Assembly (NCBI GenBank): GCA_948474755.1 | Contig: CAOLHI010001442.1 | Coordinates: 806,001-870,000, forward strand | DNA length: 64,000 nt | Direction of reading: 5' to 3' | Source: Ctenosaura bakeri | Lineage: Eukaryota; Chordata; Lepidosauria; Squamata; Iguanidae | Shown: positions 48,707-62,984 of the stretch, in pieces | Layout of the letters: the number at the start of each line of letters is the position of its first letter | Position numbering within the stretch: the stretch's first letter is position 1 | Translations under genes and position numbers: made by a program | The notes under the pieces: generated by a model | Told to the model about the DNA's origin: nothing | Database searches by the model: none | The model's input: only the letters and a program-made list of their open reading frames with translations

Positions 48707-49756
48707 TAACTGAGAAAGATTCTTTGAAAGAAGCCACTGCACCAATACTTTCCCTTCCAGCAAAACAGGATAATTATTTTCATTAACTTTCTCACTAACT
48801 CCAGCTTCAGATGATTACAGCATCCTGACAGGGGTAGTTAAATGGGGAAGCTTTTTCTTCTTACAGAGAAAAGCACAAGATCATTGTCGATGATCAGACA
48901 GAATTGAAGAGCTGTTAACAAGTTAACTGTTAAATTGAGAGAAGATGATCTGATGGGCTGTATTTGATCATTACTAGTTGGGCAAAACTTTTAATAGACA
49001 GGATTTTCTCCTTGAAACACTAAATTACAGAACTCTGATTCAATAAGGCAACATTTTTGATTTGACTGCAAAGAGAAAGCAGAATTCAACTGCTACAGTT
49101 CTTTACCTGCCCTAGAATAGATATGTGTTATAAATTCATTCACAAAAAACTGTATTTAGTTCCATAAGGAAGCAGTGTTGTGGTTTACATCTGTCTGAGA
49201 TTGCGTTAATTAGGTACAACTCTAAAACCTAACATTAAATTAAAAAAATAGTGCTAAGAACTAATATAAATAATTTGTGTTATGGTCTTTAGAAACAGAA
49301 TATGAACCATTCCCAGTTTAGGTGTAGAAAACAAGATATCATCCATGAACACTATACAGTCTTTATCTCATTTTTGTTGTTTGAACAAGGCAAGAGGTGT
49401 TGAATTTGGAAGAAAAATGTTAGAAGATCATCCACTTATCCTAATATTCAGTGCTAGTAATCTGCTTAAAAATAACTCATGTCTTCATGAAGATGCTGAA
49501 ACTTAAGTGCTGTTACAAGCAAATACTGATTCTGTTCCTCTTTTGCCCTATATTGCTATGTTGTTGCGTGTTTAAGGGGATTGAAATGAGTAATGGTCCA
49601 CTCATGCTTTGTCCAGTGGGCTGCTCACAATTTGTTACAAAGGACTATTCAGTTGAGTGGAACATTGTGGATGTGCTGAGTCTGCACCATGAAGGCCTTA
49701 GACCCATGGGCTGTGTTTAGAAGTTCATATTTTTTATGACACATGGCTGGATAGCA

Positions 49757-50440
49757 GTACGTGTGAAAGGGATCTAGGAGTCTTCATAGACCACAAGCTG
49801 AACATGAGTCAGCAGTGTGAGGTGGCAGCCAAGAAAGCCAATGCAATTCTTGGCTGCATCAATAGGAGTATGGTGTCTAGATCGAGGGAGGTACTGGTAC
49901 CACTCTACTCTGCTTTGGTTAGACCTCATCTTGAATACTGTGTCCAGCTCTGGGTACCCCAATTCAAGAAGGATATTGACAAGCTGGAGCAAGTCCAGAG
50001 GAGGGCGACCGAAATGGTGAGAGGCCTGGAAGCCATGCCCTATGAGGATAGACTTAGAGAGCTGGGTATGTTTAGTCTGCAGAAGAGAAGGTTAAGAGGG
50101 GACATGATAGCCATGCTCAAATATTTGAAGGGATGTCATGTAGAGGAAGGAGAGGGGTTGTTTTCTGCTGCTCCAGAGACCAGGACAAGGAGCAATGGAT
50201 TCAAGCTGCAGGAAAGGAGATTCCACCTGAACCTCAGGAAGAACTTCCTGGCAGTCAGGGCTGTCCGGCAGTGGAATATGCTGCCTTGGAGTGTAGTGGA
50301 GGCTCCTTCCTTGGAGGTTTTTAAGCAGAGGCTGGATGGCCATCTGTCGGGAGTGCTTTGAGGTTGTTCCTGCATGGCAGGGGGTTGGACTGGATGGCCC
50401 CTGTGGTCTCTTCCAACTCTACATTTCTATGATTCTGTAT
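49757..50440 (+). mobile_element. CR1 LINE 3' end
   Basis: 5'-truncated CR1 in the sense orientation of HECW2. It opens with GTGAAAGGGATCTAGGAGTC. An open frame 49804-50361 (185 codons) reads [40 protein letters not shown] and [13 protein letters not shown] and ends LDGHLSGVL. The 3' end GGTCTCTTCCAACTCTACAT, then TTCTATGATTCTGTAT, is typical CR1. The long open frame indicates a younger copy than the one at 3.2-7.6 kb. Confidence 0.93.
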
Positions 50441-53326
50441 CTTGACATGAGCTTTTTGCTTCCTCACTCAGACATGTCTCTCCTCCCACAGTGACATGCC
50501 TGAATGAAATACAGAAGCTTCCATTTAACCATTGTTTCCTGCTTTGTTCAGACAGGTAGCTGTTAACTTCAGAACAAGCCAGACTCTTAAACCAGCTTCA
50601 AAGTGTGATTTTAGATTCTGCCTTTCTATGAAGCTGATACCAGTAGTTACGTTATGTGGACTAGGTGTGTTGGCAAAAGGCTGAATGTAAGCCAAGACAC
50701 AGTCATGCAAAAACAGGCATGGTGTCACAGCCTTGAGCCTTGGCTGAGAAGCCTTTGTGTAGAGTGACCTAATATAGTCTAATACTGAAGTGGCACCCCC
50801 TTCCACTTGGGGCCCTCTTTGATTTCTGAGCAAAGGACCCTCTGAAGGGGACCCTAAGTAGTATGTCTCATTTTAACATGATGAAGAACCTATTCCTCAT
50901 CTAGATCCAAGCCATTTTGTAAGCCACATATGAGTCAGAATTCTGCAGTGGGTTCTTCCAGGTAATCTGTCCAACTGCCAGCATGTTACAGCTAGAAGCT
51001 ATAATGGAGCTGCCTGACTCACTATGCTGCAATTTTGTGGCTTGAGGCAGCAGCAACTCAAGATGGCTCCCCGCCTCTATGGCGGCCCACTAGGCTTCCT
51101 CTTTCCAGAAGGGTGCGCAGTCTCATGCAGTTCTGGAGAGAGATGGCGGGGGGGGCAGCCAATGAATTCAGTTGACTGCTTTTACCTGCCCAGAGGAGAC
51201 TGGTGCAGACTTTGGTTGGGTAAGTTAGTATTTAAGCTGCTCCCTGCTAGACATTCACTCACTTCTTCTTAGCATTGTCCTGCCCTCCCACCCTATGTTT
51301 ATGGCTATTTATTTTCAATGCCTGGATGTATATTGTAGGCAATTTGTTTGTTATCTGTCCCCACTTGTGCATAGGTTCTGGATCTGGGACAATGGTTACT
51401 GGTGCTGCTTGGCATGGGTAAAATATGAGGGTCACTCAGGGGGTGGGTAGGCATGCACAAGCACTGGACGTGCATGTGTTCCATGCATTCCCTGGTGATA
51501 GGATGGATTCCACATCTGTCATCTCACTGGTTCCAGCGGTGGGCTGGAGGATGGGGCTTGGCTGATTCCTGGATCCCAACCCATATGCATGCCAGCCCTG
51601 TGTTAACTGTAGCCAAGGGAAGCTGTGGCTATATTTTGCTAACTACCATAGTGTTTGTGGGGTTTTTTTTGCTAGTGGAGTGTTCCTCACGCCTGAGCAT
51701 GCAATTACCCTTTTATTAAGTGTCGGTCACCTGAAAACCTTCATGCAAGGGTTTCTATTTTGAACAGGGATCTGCTACCTAATTTTTTGACCCTCTAGCT
51801 CTTTCTGTTGCTTGTACCTTAAACTTCTAACTGTGCAGCAATCACGTGTTTTGTGGTTGTCTTCATTTTTCTTCAGGTGTGAGATAGACAACCCCCCAAA
51901 AGAAAACAGAGGAAACTCTTGCGCAGAGATCTGATGAAACTTGCTTGCCTCTTGCAAGGGTGGTGAAAAGCTGGAGTGTATGTAATGGAAGCCATAGATA
52001 AATTCATTTCCTTGGCCATCTTCCAATGATGAGTCACACTAGAAGAGTTTATCAGGAGCAGGAGCACTAGTGTGACTAGACAAGAATTGCATAGGATGCT
52101 GTAATTGATTTTGTAAGTTCAGGAAACCACCAGGAATTGCTCCACATTTTGGCTACAAGAGAGAACCAGTGTGGTCTACCGAATAATGTTCACATGTGAC
52201 TCAAGGATATTTAGCTGGAAGCCAGTCACTGAGTGACCTTGTGCAAGTAACTTTTCATTTTTTTTAAAAAAAATAGTGTAAACATGTAGTGCTGCATGGA
52301 AAGACTAGGTGTCACTTAGAGGTCACTGTACCACACAAGAAAAAATAGAAAAAACCTAAAAACAAAAACATTTTTACGAACTAACTGGGGCATTTCTGCA
52401 GAGGAATAGGTAGAGCACATTTTAAAAGCTAGATAAGCACTAGCATGTGCTTTTTTGTTTGTTTGTTTAAAATTGTAACTTTTTGAATGCTGTACATTCC
52501 TTCTCTCCAGGGCAGCAGTAGCTCATATTTTTGGAATGTGGAGGTAGTGGGAGAAGAAAGAATCAGCTCTCTTAGTTTCATTTACCCATTTCCTTCTGCC
52601 TTTCATAACACAAAAGGTCCCTTGCTAATTGAGTCTTGATCTTGACAGGTGGCAGTGGATGTAAAATTGTGAATGTAGTATAGGTTCTATATAGGCTATT
52701 GTTTAGGACTTCATACAAAGAGTCCTGCCCACAAAAAAGGCACACCTCCATGCCTATGCCAGTCCAATAGGAGCATCTTTTCCCATAGTTAATTGCAGCC
52801 ATAACAATGACACATGTTCATGATGTCAGAAAAATGACTTCATAGACAGTGCTCCTACATAACGTTCATGTCTTGAAATTCATTCATTTGCTTATGGTGA
52901 AAATACTCTGACACGTTAGGTTTTCAGATTTTTACCATTCCTTCTGTTTCCGCTGTTCGGGCTCTCAGTGCTGTTGCTTATGCAGTGTTACTTACATACC
53001 AGAAGAAAAATATCATCAGCCTTATGGGATGTCCAAAGTTTGCAAAAGCAGAGAACTTTTTCCTTATTTAATGCCTGAAGAAGATGAGGAAATCCCTCAA
53101 AACAGAGGAGTGAGGACTCAGCATGTTTAGTGGCTTAGGAGGGCTGATTTGTGGGTGAGGTGGGGAAGGAGACTTGGGAAGGAAGGAGGGGATGGCTAGA
53201 AATCAGAACAGTAGCACCCCACCATAACACATTTTGTCACAGGCCCCTGCTGGTCAGCACAAGTGCAGCAGAACAGGGTTGGCTAGGATCCAGATCCTCT
53301 ACATCCTCTCAATTGGCAATGTAATA

Positions 53327-53362
53327 AACAACAGCAACAGCAGCAACAACAACAACAACAAC
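53327..53362. repeat. (CAA/CAG)n microsatellite
   Basis: CAACAGCAACAGCAGCAA followed by CAA units. Confidence 0.9.
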
Positions 53363-54430
53363 TGCTTTTTAAATGTAAGGGTGTGCATGTGTACTTTTTT
53401 CCGTGAAAAGAAAATTTGTTTCTAGCCATCCAGTTGCTGCTTGGAAAACGATGCAGAAATACAGAAGCAGTCAGTCTATGCTATAGGAGATAGGAGTGAA
53501 ATTAAATTTGTTGAGGGATGGCTTTAAAAAGTTGCAGCTAAAATTCAGGTGATGAGCAGCCCCTCTCCTTAACCTAAATTTATAATGGTTGCCAGCCAAG
53601 AGGGACAAGTGATTGTAACAATGAAATTTTCTGGGTAGGCAGTGTGAAGGAAAGAATTGAATCTTTGACTCATCAGAATACAGCATCTTCTAGAATTAAC
53701 CTTCTAGCACAACCTTTTAGGCCTGCATCTGGGCTGGAGGGCTGCGTCTGCAACAGGAGAGAGCTGGCCAGAGCCACATACACACACAAACATACGCACG
53801 CACAGGGATCCTTGTCCACCAAATCTCCGTTATAATTTCATTTTAAAAATGAACTGTCATTTAATTCACATTCATTAATGTTACACAGCTTTATCTATTC
53901 CAACAATTTAACAAATACATTTATATTATTTATTATTAGTTTGCTGCAACAAGACTGAAAGGAAGGCTCACTGGGTCGTAGAGTTCTCAGCTATGACTGC
54001 TAGACTGTCCCTGTCATACAGAGGCCTTTAATGTCTGATCCTATCATATCCCCCTGGAAGTGACACTCAGCATTAGAAAGAAAAGGGGATTATGTCTAGT
54101 GGAGACCCCCCCAATTGTCATTGGTGGGACAAGGCAGCAGCAGAGACATTCAAAGTAAAATCAACCATTTTAACATGTTTTTCAGCTGTGACATTGATGG
54201 TTTGTCTTGGTAATATCAAGTCATGGATGACTGTACAGAATCTCTTGGGACTGCATGAAAGCCACACATTGTGTACCCCTGAATGCACAATGTATAGATC
54301 ACTGCGGAAGAGGAAGGTCACAATGTCTTGCTGTTTTACAGAGGCACTATACACTAGTGCCTAGGTCTGCTTTTGAGTTTGCCTTTAGATCTAGAGAAGA
54401 ATTCTAGGGTACCAGGTATCTACAATGTGA

Positions 54431-54878
54431 CTCAGGCCTTTTCCGCACGGGGCGAGGAAATCGCCCCATGCCGGTACTCACCGGACCTTGGTGCTCCACC
54501 CGCAGGTCCAGGCTGGTCCAGAGCAGTGCGTGGCCACGCTCCACACTGCTCCAGGGACGAAAATGGCAGCTTCCGGTTGGTGGAGGCTCCCCACCAATCA
54601 GTGAAGCTCGCCAGCCTAAAGCCCACTCCCGGCAGATCTGCGAGCCTGCAAATCTGCACCGGAGCGCGGCCACGGAGTGGCGCGCTCCATGCTTTTGAAA
54701 GACCTGTTTTAAGTGGTCTTTCAAAGGCATGCTGAACAACCACTTCGGGTCGTTCGGGAGCAGGCTGAGTTGCGGAACTACACAAAGTAGGTCCGACCCT
54801 GTCTGCTCCCAGGTATAGACGTCATCTCTGGAGGACGCTCTGCACCGTTTCTTTAAGCCCGTGCAGAAAAGGCCTCAG
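54431..54878. mobile_element. GC-rich inverted-repeat element (MITE-like)
   Basis: 448 bp, strongly GC-rich, inside AT-rich intron. The left end CTCAGGCCTTTTCCGCACGG and right end CCGTGCAGAAAAGGCCTCAG are inverted copies with two changes. Inside are two further palindromes: CATGCTTTTGAAAGACC pairing with GGTCTTTCAAAGGCATG (about 54690-54734) and GAGCAGTG...CACTGCTC near 54520. CTCAG flanks both ends and could be a 5-bp target duplication if the repeat starts at GCCTTTTC; a 3-bp TCA reading is also possible. No transposase. Frames of 110-120 codons here are composition effects. Confidence 0.8.
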
Positions 54879-56699
54879 TTATGCTTACATTAGCGGGTAC
54901 TGCAAATAATGTACATATGTGGATGCATCTGTCCATGCCATGTTCATAGTTTACTAAATAACAAGAATTTGTGTTTGAAAAGTTACACGGCCTGTCTCAG
55001 TAAAATGCAAACCTTGTCCAAACCAAAATACCCTGTTTCTTTTCCCAATTGGCTACACCCTTGCCCTGTGGCCAGTGGTAGATAGAAAACTAGGCCTTTA
55101 AAAAAAAAAAAAAATACCATGTTTCAATTCCATTTCCAGCTGTGGTGCCATTGTCCAGATTAGCTCAAAGCTTTGAAGCTTCAGTGACTTTCCTTTTCTC
55201 TAATGAAGCTTCAAAGCAGCAGTTCTGGGTTTCATTATGTGGTAGACTGCTACCGGCTGGCCTCAAAGCATTTATGCTTAACGAGAGATGATTGCATTCA
55301 TTTAGTGTAATCCTTAAGCATCTTTCCTGTTTGCTTAAGTGTATGGCATAAACGAGTGTTACACGCTTTGCTAAACTGCAGTGTAAGAATATGAATTGTG
55401 CATATACAACATTGTTCAGATGGAAACATTTGTTTCACCTCCAGACAAACTTGCACTGAATTTATCTTTGAAGTTATATGCTTCATTTAGAATTAATCTG
55501 ATTAAAATTTTAGCCTTTGGGAGGCCTGTGCTCTGTTCTAAATGCACTAGTTTGAATTAGATAGAAGAGATATCAAGCAGATTCATAAACCAGTTAAGCA
55601 AGACTGCTTGAATTAAACTGGACTAAACAGGATCTGAATATGAAGATTCTGGCTTAATTGAGTGAATGACACAAATGGCTATATCTAACCCCACCCCAAA
55701 CAGGCTCCCCAAAACAGCTACTTGAGCTCATAGGATTTTAACTAGAAGTATTCACGTGTGATTCTCACATTTCAAGTTGACCTGTTTATTCTCCTCCAGT
55801 CCCAAACATACACAGTGCCTATAGTTCACTACAATCAAGATCTAATTAACAAAAAGCTCCCTTTGTTTTCATCATGGAAGGATGCATCACTAGATACATT
55901 TTTCTGTTGGTTGTAAGTGCAGTGGGGTTTCACTAAAATATCTGGTGTCTGCTCAGTATGTCAGAATAAAAACATGATAATAGCAAGTTTTCAGATGTTT
56001 CATTGTTCAAATTAACAAGTAAACACAGGCAACGAATATATTCAGTGTGAAAATGAGGGAAATCTGTCCATTTAATATATTCTATACCGCAGCTACACTG
56101 GTGGTTGAGACTGGTTTTTCAGTACTCTGTAGTTCTTGTGCCTCCATCTTTGATCTGTTGCTGTAGTGCAAAGACAGTAGTGTTTTTGCCTCCATCCATT
56201 TCATTATTACTTTCCATTTTGGTCACAGAGGTAAAAAGTTTATTTAATATTTGCTCATGACGGTTTTTTTTTTGTAAGGTGTCTATATATGTATAATTTC
56301 GACTTTAAAGTACCTTTGAAAAGTACTTTTAATATCCTCATTTGTTTCCCTATTTCTCAAGCAATTTATTTACTTATCCACATTAGAAATAGTATTGTAA
56401 ACAAAACAGGGAAATGCTTTTTAAAATCATTCTCATGTTTGGTGAACATCTCTACTATCAGTATGGCCTCACTTTGTAGACCATGCTTCATTCAGTGCTA
56501 TACGAGCAGATTTCTGCTAATGCCATGAATTCCCCTGCTTGCAAGCCTACTTATGTGCTCCCAGAATCTACTATAGGGTGTTCCCTAACTCTGCAGAAAA
56601 CATTTGTTCTGTCAGATCTTTGGCTCAATATTGTCTACTCTGGCTGGCTGCTGCTCTCCAAGATTTTTGGTAAGATCTAGAGATCCCTGGTGATGGGCT

Positions 56700-56915
56700 C
56701 CACAATCACTCTGAACCACCTGAACTTGCTCAGTCTTACCTGATTTTAAAACCTAAGTAGGGCCAGGCTGTGTAGTACTTGAATGGGAACCTCAGAGATC
56801 TCCAGGTTGGGCAAGGAAAAAGTCCTGTCTGAAACTCTAGGAAAGTGTTGCAGCTAGAGTGGACAGTACTGAGCTAGACAGACTAATGGTCTCATTCAGG
56901 ATATGACAACTTCTT
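56700..56915 (+). repeat. 5S-rRNA-derived SINE (copy C)
   Basis: TTACCTGATTTTAAAACCTA then AGTAGGGCCAGGCTGTGTAG and TACTTGAATGGGAACCTC match 5S rRNA (TGATCTCGGAAGCTAAGCAG, TAGTACTTGGATGGGAGACC). The 3' part CTGAGCTAGACAGACTAATG, then GTCTCATTCAGGATATGA, resembles a different reptilian SINE tail (GACTCAGTATAAGGCAGC) from copies A and B. Confidence 0.8.
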
Positions 56916-58541
56916 GTTTCCTGCAAGTGTGTATCTCTGCCAGAGGGAGGAGAGCTATCTTCATTGGCTGATGTCTTTGCATCTATTGATGCAGTTGATT
57001 AGATTTCATCCCCTGGAAGAAGACAAGGGAAAGAACCCATAAATATACCCAAACATGAATTAAACAAAAGCAACACTAAATAACTTGTGAAAAATCCATA
57101 TATTTCAGTATTTGAAAATACATAAATATGCAGTCTTGTACACATGTTCACATATTTCAGAATATGTGAACTGTTCTGGAATACAAAATCATGCTAGTTG
57201 GAGAAGATGGGAGGATGGATGGTGAAATTGCCTCTGAAACACTGGCCGGCAGTGCAGCCAGCCCCCACTTTTATCCTTCATCGGTGAACCCAAGGAAGGT
57301 TTCCCCTCTGGCATCTACTGAAAGACTGGATGAGTAAATGACCTAAAACAATGGAGAGGTTCATGGCATATTAAAAACTAACACATTAATTATGACAGAG
57401 GCTTTATTAAACTAAATGTTTCTGAATCCTTAAAGGTGAAGTGTCACTTCCTGAAATAGTTATACCTGTTCCTAATCACATAATGCAAGTTTCTAAAGTA
57501 GACCAAATTGTTAGGTCAAATTCACGAGCACACTTAACCTGGAAATAGGATCAAAGTGTGCACTTACAAGTAAACAGGCTTGTGACCGGCTGCTGCTTCG
57601 CAAGCAGAGGCTCATTTGATCATGACCTTTTAGTACCTAAGGATTTTCTGGTTTAGTCAAGTGTGTGGCTGCTCCTCTTGGCACTTTGGTGCACTTTAAA
57701 ATCTGCTTTTGGAATCCACTTGTTTTTTGGTTACTCAGATTTTTTTTTTTGTAAAGAAAGTTTTTTCTTTGGTTGGTCTACCTAGAATAGCCCTACTCAG
57801 ATTGCACCAGGCGTGCCTCAACCTGTAATCATATTGTGCCATGGAACTTAATCAGATGTTTCACATGTATAGCCGCCCATTTGTGGTTATAATTATACAG
57901 TAAGCAATTGGGGTTGTGTGTCTTTTTTTAAAAATGTAAGACAGTTTTAAAAATATTTTAATGAGAATCACTTGTGTCATCCTTCCCAGATATAAGTGAA
58001 ACCAGAGACCTATAGGTGAGGATTTGAGTACCTATTTTGAATGAATATATGACATTTAGCTTTTCTTATCTTGCCCATAGGCAAGAAGAGAGCCTATCCT
58101 TGTCAGTAGGCCTTGTGTGGTGTATTTCTTGCCTGCTCTCAGTCCTTATCCCAAATTCACCATTTGTGAATGCACTTAGTGCCCTCTGATCACTTGTTCA
58201 AGCTCTCTCCTTTTAGACAAATTTAGTGTTCTTGTATTTGACTCTTGTGACTTACTGTGCCTGTGAGAATCTTAACTATATTTTAAAGATCTTGCTAATG
58301 TTCATCCTGTATTGCCAAAACAAAAATACATGAAACCCAAGAGTTCCCCATTGCATGGTAAAGCTCAGAGCTCAGCAGTCATTAGACCTGAGACTTCCTG
58401 CATGTTTAACCACCCGAAGCTTTACTTCTCGCAAATGTAGGTTATGAAGGAAAACATGCAGTCAGAAATACCCACAATCGCAGTGAGGAAAGACAAGTAA
58501 TGCTATGTACTTTCTTTTCTTGTCTCACCCTGCTTTACTAG

Positions 58542-58712
<171 letters not shown>

Positions 58713-61700
58713 TAGCTAATCAGAATTACAGGCTGATTCGTTTTTCACCGTCTATTTTTCTAATTATTGGCACTTTCGTTATTTTGTAGGATTCATATTG
58801 CGTCTTCAGAATTCTTTAAAAGAATTTTTAAAAATCCCATGATAAGTTAGGTTACAGAAAAACATATGCCTGAATGGGCCTTTGAACCTGGGTCTCCCTG
58901 TTCATGCAAGCCCCATTTTTTAGCCCAGGAGTGAAGAAGTGTGAAGGAGGCTGGGAAGTGTGACATAAAATCACTTTTGGTTCTGATACCTGGTCAAAAT
59001 TGTGCCAATTTTAAAGTCTGTCTTCAGGTTTGTGGAGTTGTGGAGGATAGTGAGGGGCAAGAGAAGCCCAGCCACTATGTTTTTAAGGAAATCTGGGTTG
59101 CTTGGGACATATTTTTGGTTGAAAAACAAGCCAAAATTGTGCAAATATGTTTGGGCCTGGGGTTTTCAGAGATGCCAAATTGGGTCTCAGTGTGGCACTT
59201 TCCCATCTTTGCTCTGGTGAGTGCATAACATTTGCTCTCAAAGACAATAAATCGTTTCTTTAATTGAACCAATTTTTGAGCCAAGCTTGGGGAAGTTATT
59301 GTTTGACTTGCGGAATCCAGTGGGAGTTGCACTCCAAAAAGTAACTTTTCCCAATTCTGTTTTGAAATTGTGTAAACACAGGCACACATATTCCAGTGCT
59401 TACTGAATTGATAAAATCTGTGCTGCAAGAAGCTGGAAAGCCATTTGGACAAAGTAGCCTGTAAGAGTGCTAGCTGCATAGTCACAGGTGTCTTAAGATG
59501 AATGCATGTGCTGACACTAGGATACTGCTTTTCATGAATCAAACCATTGGTCCATCTAGGTTAGTGCTGTGTACATTGGTGAATAGAGCCTCCCCGGTGT
59601 TTGAATATGGAGTCTTTCCCCTCTTTACTTACACATAGATGGAATTGAGACTTTGGATGTAAAGTATGTGCTCTAACACTGAATTACAGGCCTTTCCAAG
59701 AGTTGATAATGCATCATCTTTTCACTTATCTTGAGTTCAGAAGGCTCCAAGCTCCTCCTTGGACAGGTTCTGGGCTTCAGAAGTGTGTTATAGCTGCCTT
59801 CTGCCTTCCTAACAATCTCGTCAAAGGCAGATGTTGCCTGTGAAGTGGTACACTGTACTCTGCCTGGACCAAGCCTTGCATGGAAAATGAAATATGTAAA
59901 CATTTGGACTGCAGTGATTAGCTATCGCACATGGTCAAAGTGATGAACTGTAGGAGGTCTTAGTTGCTCCTGGTCATAAAGCATTTTGTCTGATGGTAGC
60001 CTGAGTCAGCTGACTTCAGGTTGTAGCAGCTTGGCAAAAGCAGCCTAACCTTTGCAGCAAAAATTTTATCTTTTGCAAAATGCCCTTGTCATCTTCCCTT
60101 TGCACCACTGGAGGGCCCTTGCACACAGATAGGCTGACAGAACAATAGTTGTATAAACAGCATCCTGCTTTTTACACCTTGCCTTTTGAGATGCCTATCT
60201 GTTTCAGGCCTTACCAAAAGGTACACTGCCAGTCAAAAGGTTGGTGGGTGGTAGGTGTGAAGGAGCTCGTGTTTAATACTGGTAAGGATATCAGATCTAA
60301 CCTCAACACTGCAGTACTGGAATCCTTTTAATAATTTTGGCAAGTGTATTTATTTGATAAGCATATATTTGCTGAGTTTTAATCTTTTTGGGCTCACAGC
60401 ATAGGTGACTCTACTTCCTGTGCATGGCTAAGCTGCTCACACACACTTGTTCCCTGCCATGCTTAAAAATATTAAAAGTCACCATGCTAGAGAGCTGGTT
60501 AGAAGTTTAGAAAATTTCTGCTGAAATGAAACTTCTAACATAAGGCAGATTACTGGAAATAAATAAATATTTTCAGGGTGTCCATTTCTTTCCTCCAAGA
60601 CCCTTACTCCATTATCATGCACACTTTAGGTTGTATCCAACAGGCCTTATCTGCCAAAGGAATGATATCCACCTGCAGAATAGATACCTCTCCCCCTGCA
60701 AGCCCCTTAGCTCCCACTATCTAACCTGGAGAATTGGGTGACTTTCTGGATCTATGTGAGGAGTTCTGGAGAGAGGGGCAAGGGAGAGGGAGAAGAGAAA
60801 ATCGTATTGTGTGAGTTGAAATCTATTGTATGTAATAGTGGATGCACCCGTTTATGCAGCCGTAAGTCCTATTGATTTCACTGGACCTCACTTCCTAATT
60901 AATGTTCTCAGTTTCAAAGCCTGAAGGAGAGTTATTTTCCATAAATGGAAGAAAATATGTAAAGGACTTTAAATCTAGCAGTACTTGCATTTCCATTTCC
61001 TGGCACAAACTCCAGAAAGAGATGTTCTTTCCTTTTTTTTTTCAAAAAAAGAATGTACAAACATAGCTTTGGAAGACTCCGTATTTCTGCTTCTTTGTGG
61101 TTCTTTAAAGCTGGTTAAATCTGAGTTTGATCTATTTCAGAGAAGCTGAAATTTGTGGGAGTATAATCTGCTGCTTGAGTGAAGATTTGCTAGTACGCAT
61201 GATTCTCACGCTGAGAGGAAATAGATGCAGTGAGCATTTTAAAAGGGCACACAATGTGCTAAAAAGCTGTAGTTCATGCAACAGATGAACAAAGACTCAC
61301 TGGAGCCAGGAAACTGTAGAAGTAAAGGTTGTTCTTAAAAAGTAGATTGCACCCACTTTGTGACAGCCATAGGGTTTCAAGTGATACACAGCAGTTAATG
61401 TTTTGATAACTTCAACCTCTGCAGAGTTTAATGAAAGTTTAATGATGAGAGTACATGACATATTGGTTGTTTATCCTTGTGCCTATCAAATGCTGATTTT
61501 TTTTCAAAGCTTAGTGAGAACTTCAAGCTTGTACCAGTTTGCACTGGGAGTTATAAGCCTTCTGTGAAAATTTTACTTAATAATACCCTCAATGAAATAA
61601 GTGTATTTTAAACTCAGAGGCCAGAGCCACAGAAATCTCATGGTCGGCAAGTAAAATAACAGTGTAACCCTCTCATGCAGTGTTCCCCAACCTACTGCTC

Positions 61701-61795
61701 TCACTATGTATTGGACTAGAACCTCGCCACTATTCCAGCCACTATGGTCACTGACTATGCTGGCTATGGCTGTTGGGAACTGTAATCCTTCCTTC

Positions 61796-61840
<45 letters not shown>

Positions 61841-61869
61841 ATCTATCTATCATCTATCTATCATCTATT
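61796..61869. repeat. (CTAT)n microsatellite
   Basis: About 17 CTAT units with three CATC variants near the end. Confidence 0.95.
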
Positions 61870-61984
61870 TTATTATATTTGTATGCTGCCTTTCCCCCAG
61901 AGTGGGACCCAAAGCAGCTTCCAATAATAGATTAGAAGCAGTAAAAACATTTAAACAAAAAATTTGAAAAGTATACAAAATTAT

Positions 61985-62872
61985 TAGAGATGGCCAACTG
62001 AATCCTTGAATCCTCGGGAAGGATTCAAGATTTGCAAATCTGAATCCCTGTGCCAAAATAGGCAAACAAAATCTTTTGAATTCGGCACCCAAATATTTTG
62101 TTGGAGACCGGGGTGCCTGAAAACATGGGAGACCAGAATGCCTGAAAACTTGGCAGACTAGACGCACAAGGGCAGATGGCAAGCAGGTTAATTTTTCCCT
62201 TGGAGTAATAATGGCCTTTGCTAACAATTTCAGAAATTTCTGGGCTTGTATCCTGAGATATTTAAATTGAACATTTAATATTTAAGTTCAGCAGTTGACT
62301 GGAAGGTACAGGCTTGAGATTTCAAGGACAGCTGAAAGATTCCTTTGCATAGCTTCCTTGCAAAGCTCTTTCATAAACAATTCTGGGGTTTGTAGTTGGG
62401 CAAGGTGTCACAGCCTTCTCTGTCAAAGTGTGCTGGTGCATCATTAAACTATAAGCCCCAGGATGCCATAAGGAGCTATGCAAAGAAAAGCCAGTTTTGA
62501 CCTGGATTATCTCTGTACTGTAGTATGTGGCTCTGTTTAGACAGGCAGGAAAATATGGCATTAATGCACCTTTTCCTGCCTGTGCAGAAAGGACTTTCAT
62601 GTCATTTTCAATCTGGGGACATCCTGAGGCAAAACTATGACAATTATCCTGGCCAGATTCCTTCAGAAGGTTTGCCTTTGCCTAGTCTTTTGCTAAGGCT
62701 GAGAGAGTGTGTCTTGCCCAAGATTATCCTTCTTTCCCTTGCTTTTTAAACCCTTTAAAAAAAAAAAAGATTTGAAAGATTCGAGATTTGTGAGATTCGT
62801 GGATTCCCAGAACCTTCCAGGGATTCAGATCTGGATTAGGATTCAGAAAATACTGGATTCGTCCCATCCCTA
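61985..62872. mobile_element. hAT-like non-autonomous DNA transposon
   Basis: 888 bp with ends TAGAGATGGCC and (inverted) TAGGGATGGGAC, followed on each side by GAATCC-rich subterminal sequence. The 8-bp direct repeat AAAATTAT flanks it exactly (61977-61984 and 62873-62880). End sequence and 8-bp duplication are both the rule for the hAT superfamily. No transposase is present. A small inner inverted pair (GGGGTTTGTAGTT at 62385, AACTATAAGCCCC at 62447) may be a nested insertion. Confidence 0.9.
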
Positions 62873-62984
62873 AAAATTATAAAACCTACACCAATGTGTA
62901 ATTTTAAAAGACAGCTTAATAAATAAATAAGAAAGTCCCCAGCTCACATAAAAGCCTGCTTAATGAGAAATATTTTTGTCTGCC

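Noticed and set aside
54373..54785. Overlapping frames of 110-120 codons on both strands
   Set aside because: They are caused by the GC-rich inverted-repeat element, which explains the lack of stops.
59075..59542. Minus-strand frame of 155 codons
   Set aside because: No domain or motif is visible. It runs across intron including a piece of the GGGAGTTGTAGT-type repeat, so it is most likely chance.
61796..61869. Regular repeat array considered as CRISPR
   Set aside because: Plain CTAT microsatellite without spacers, in a vertebrate intron.
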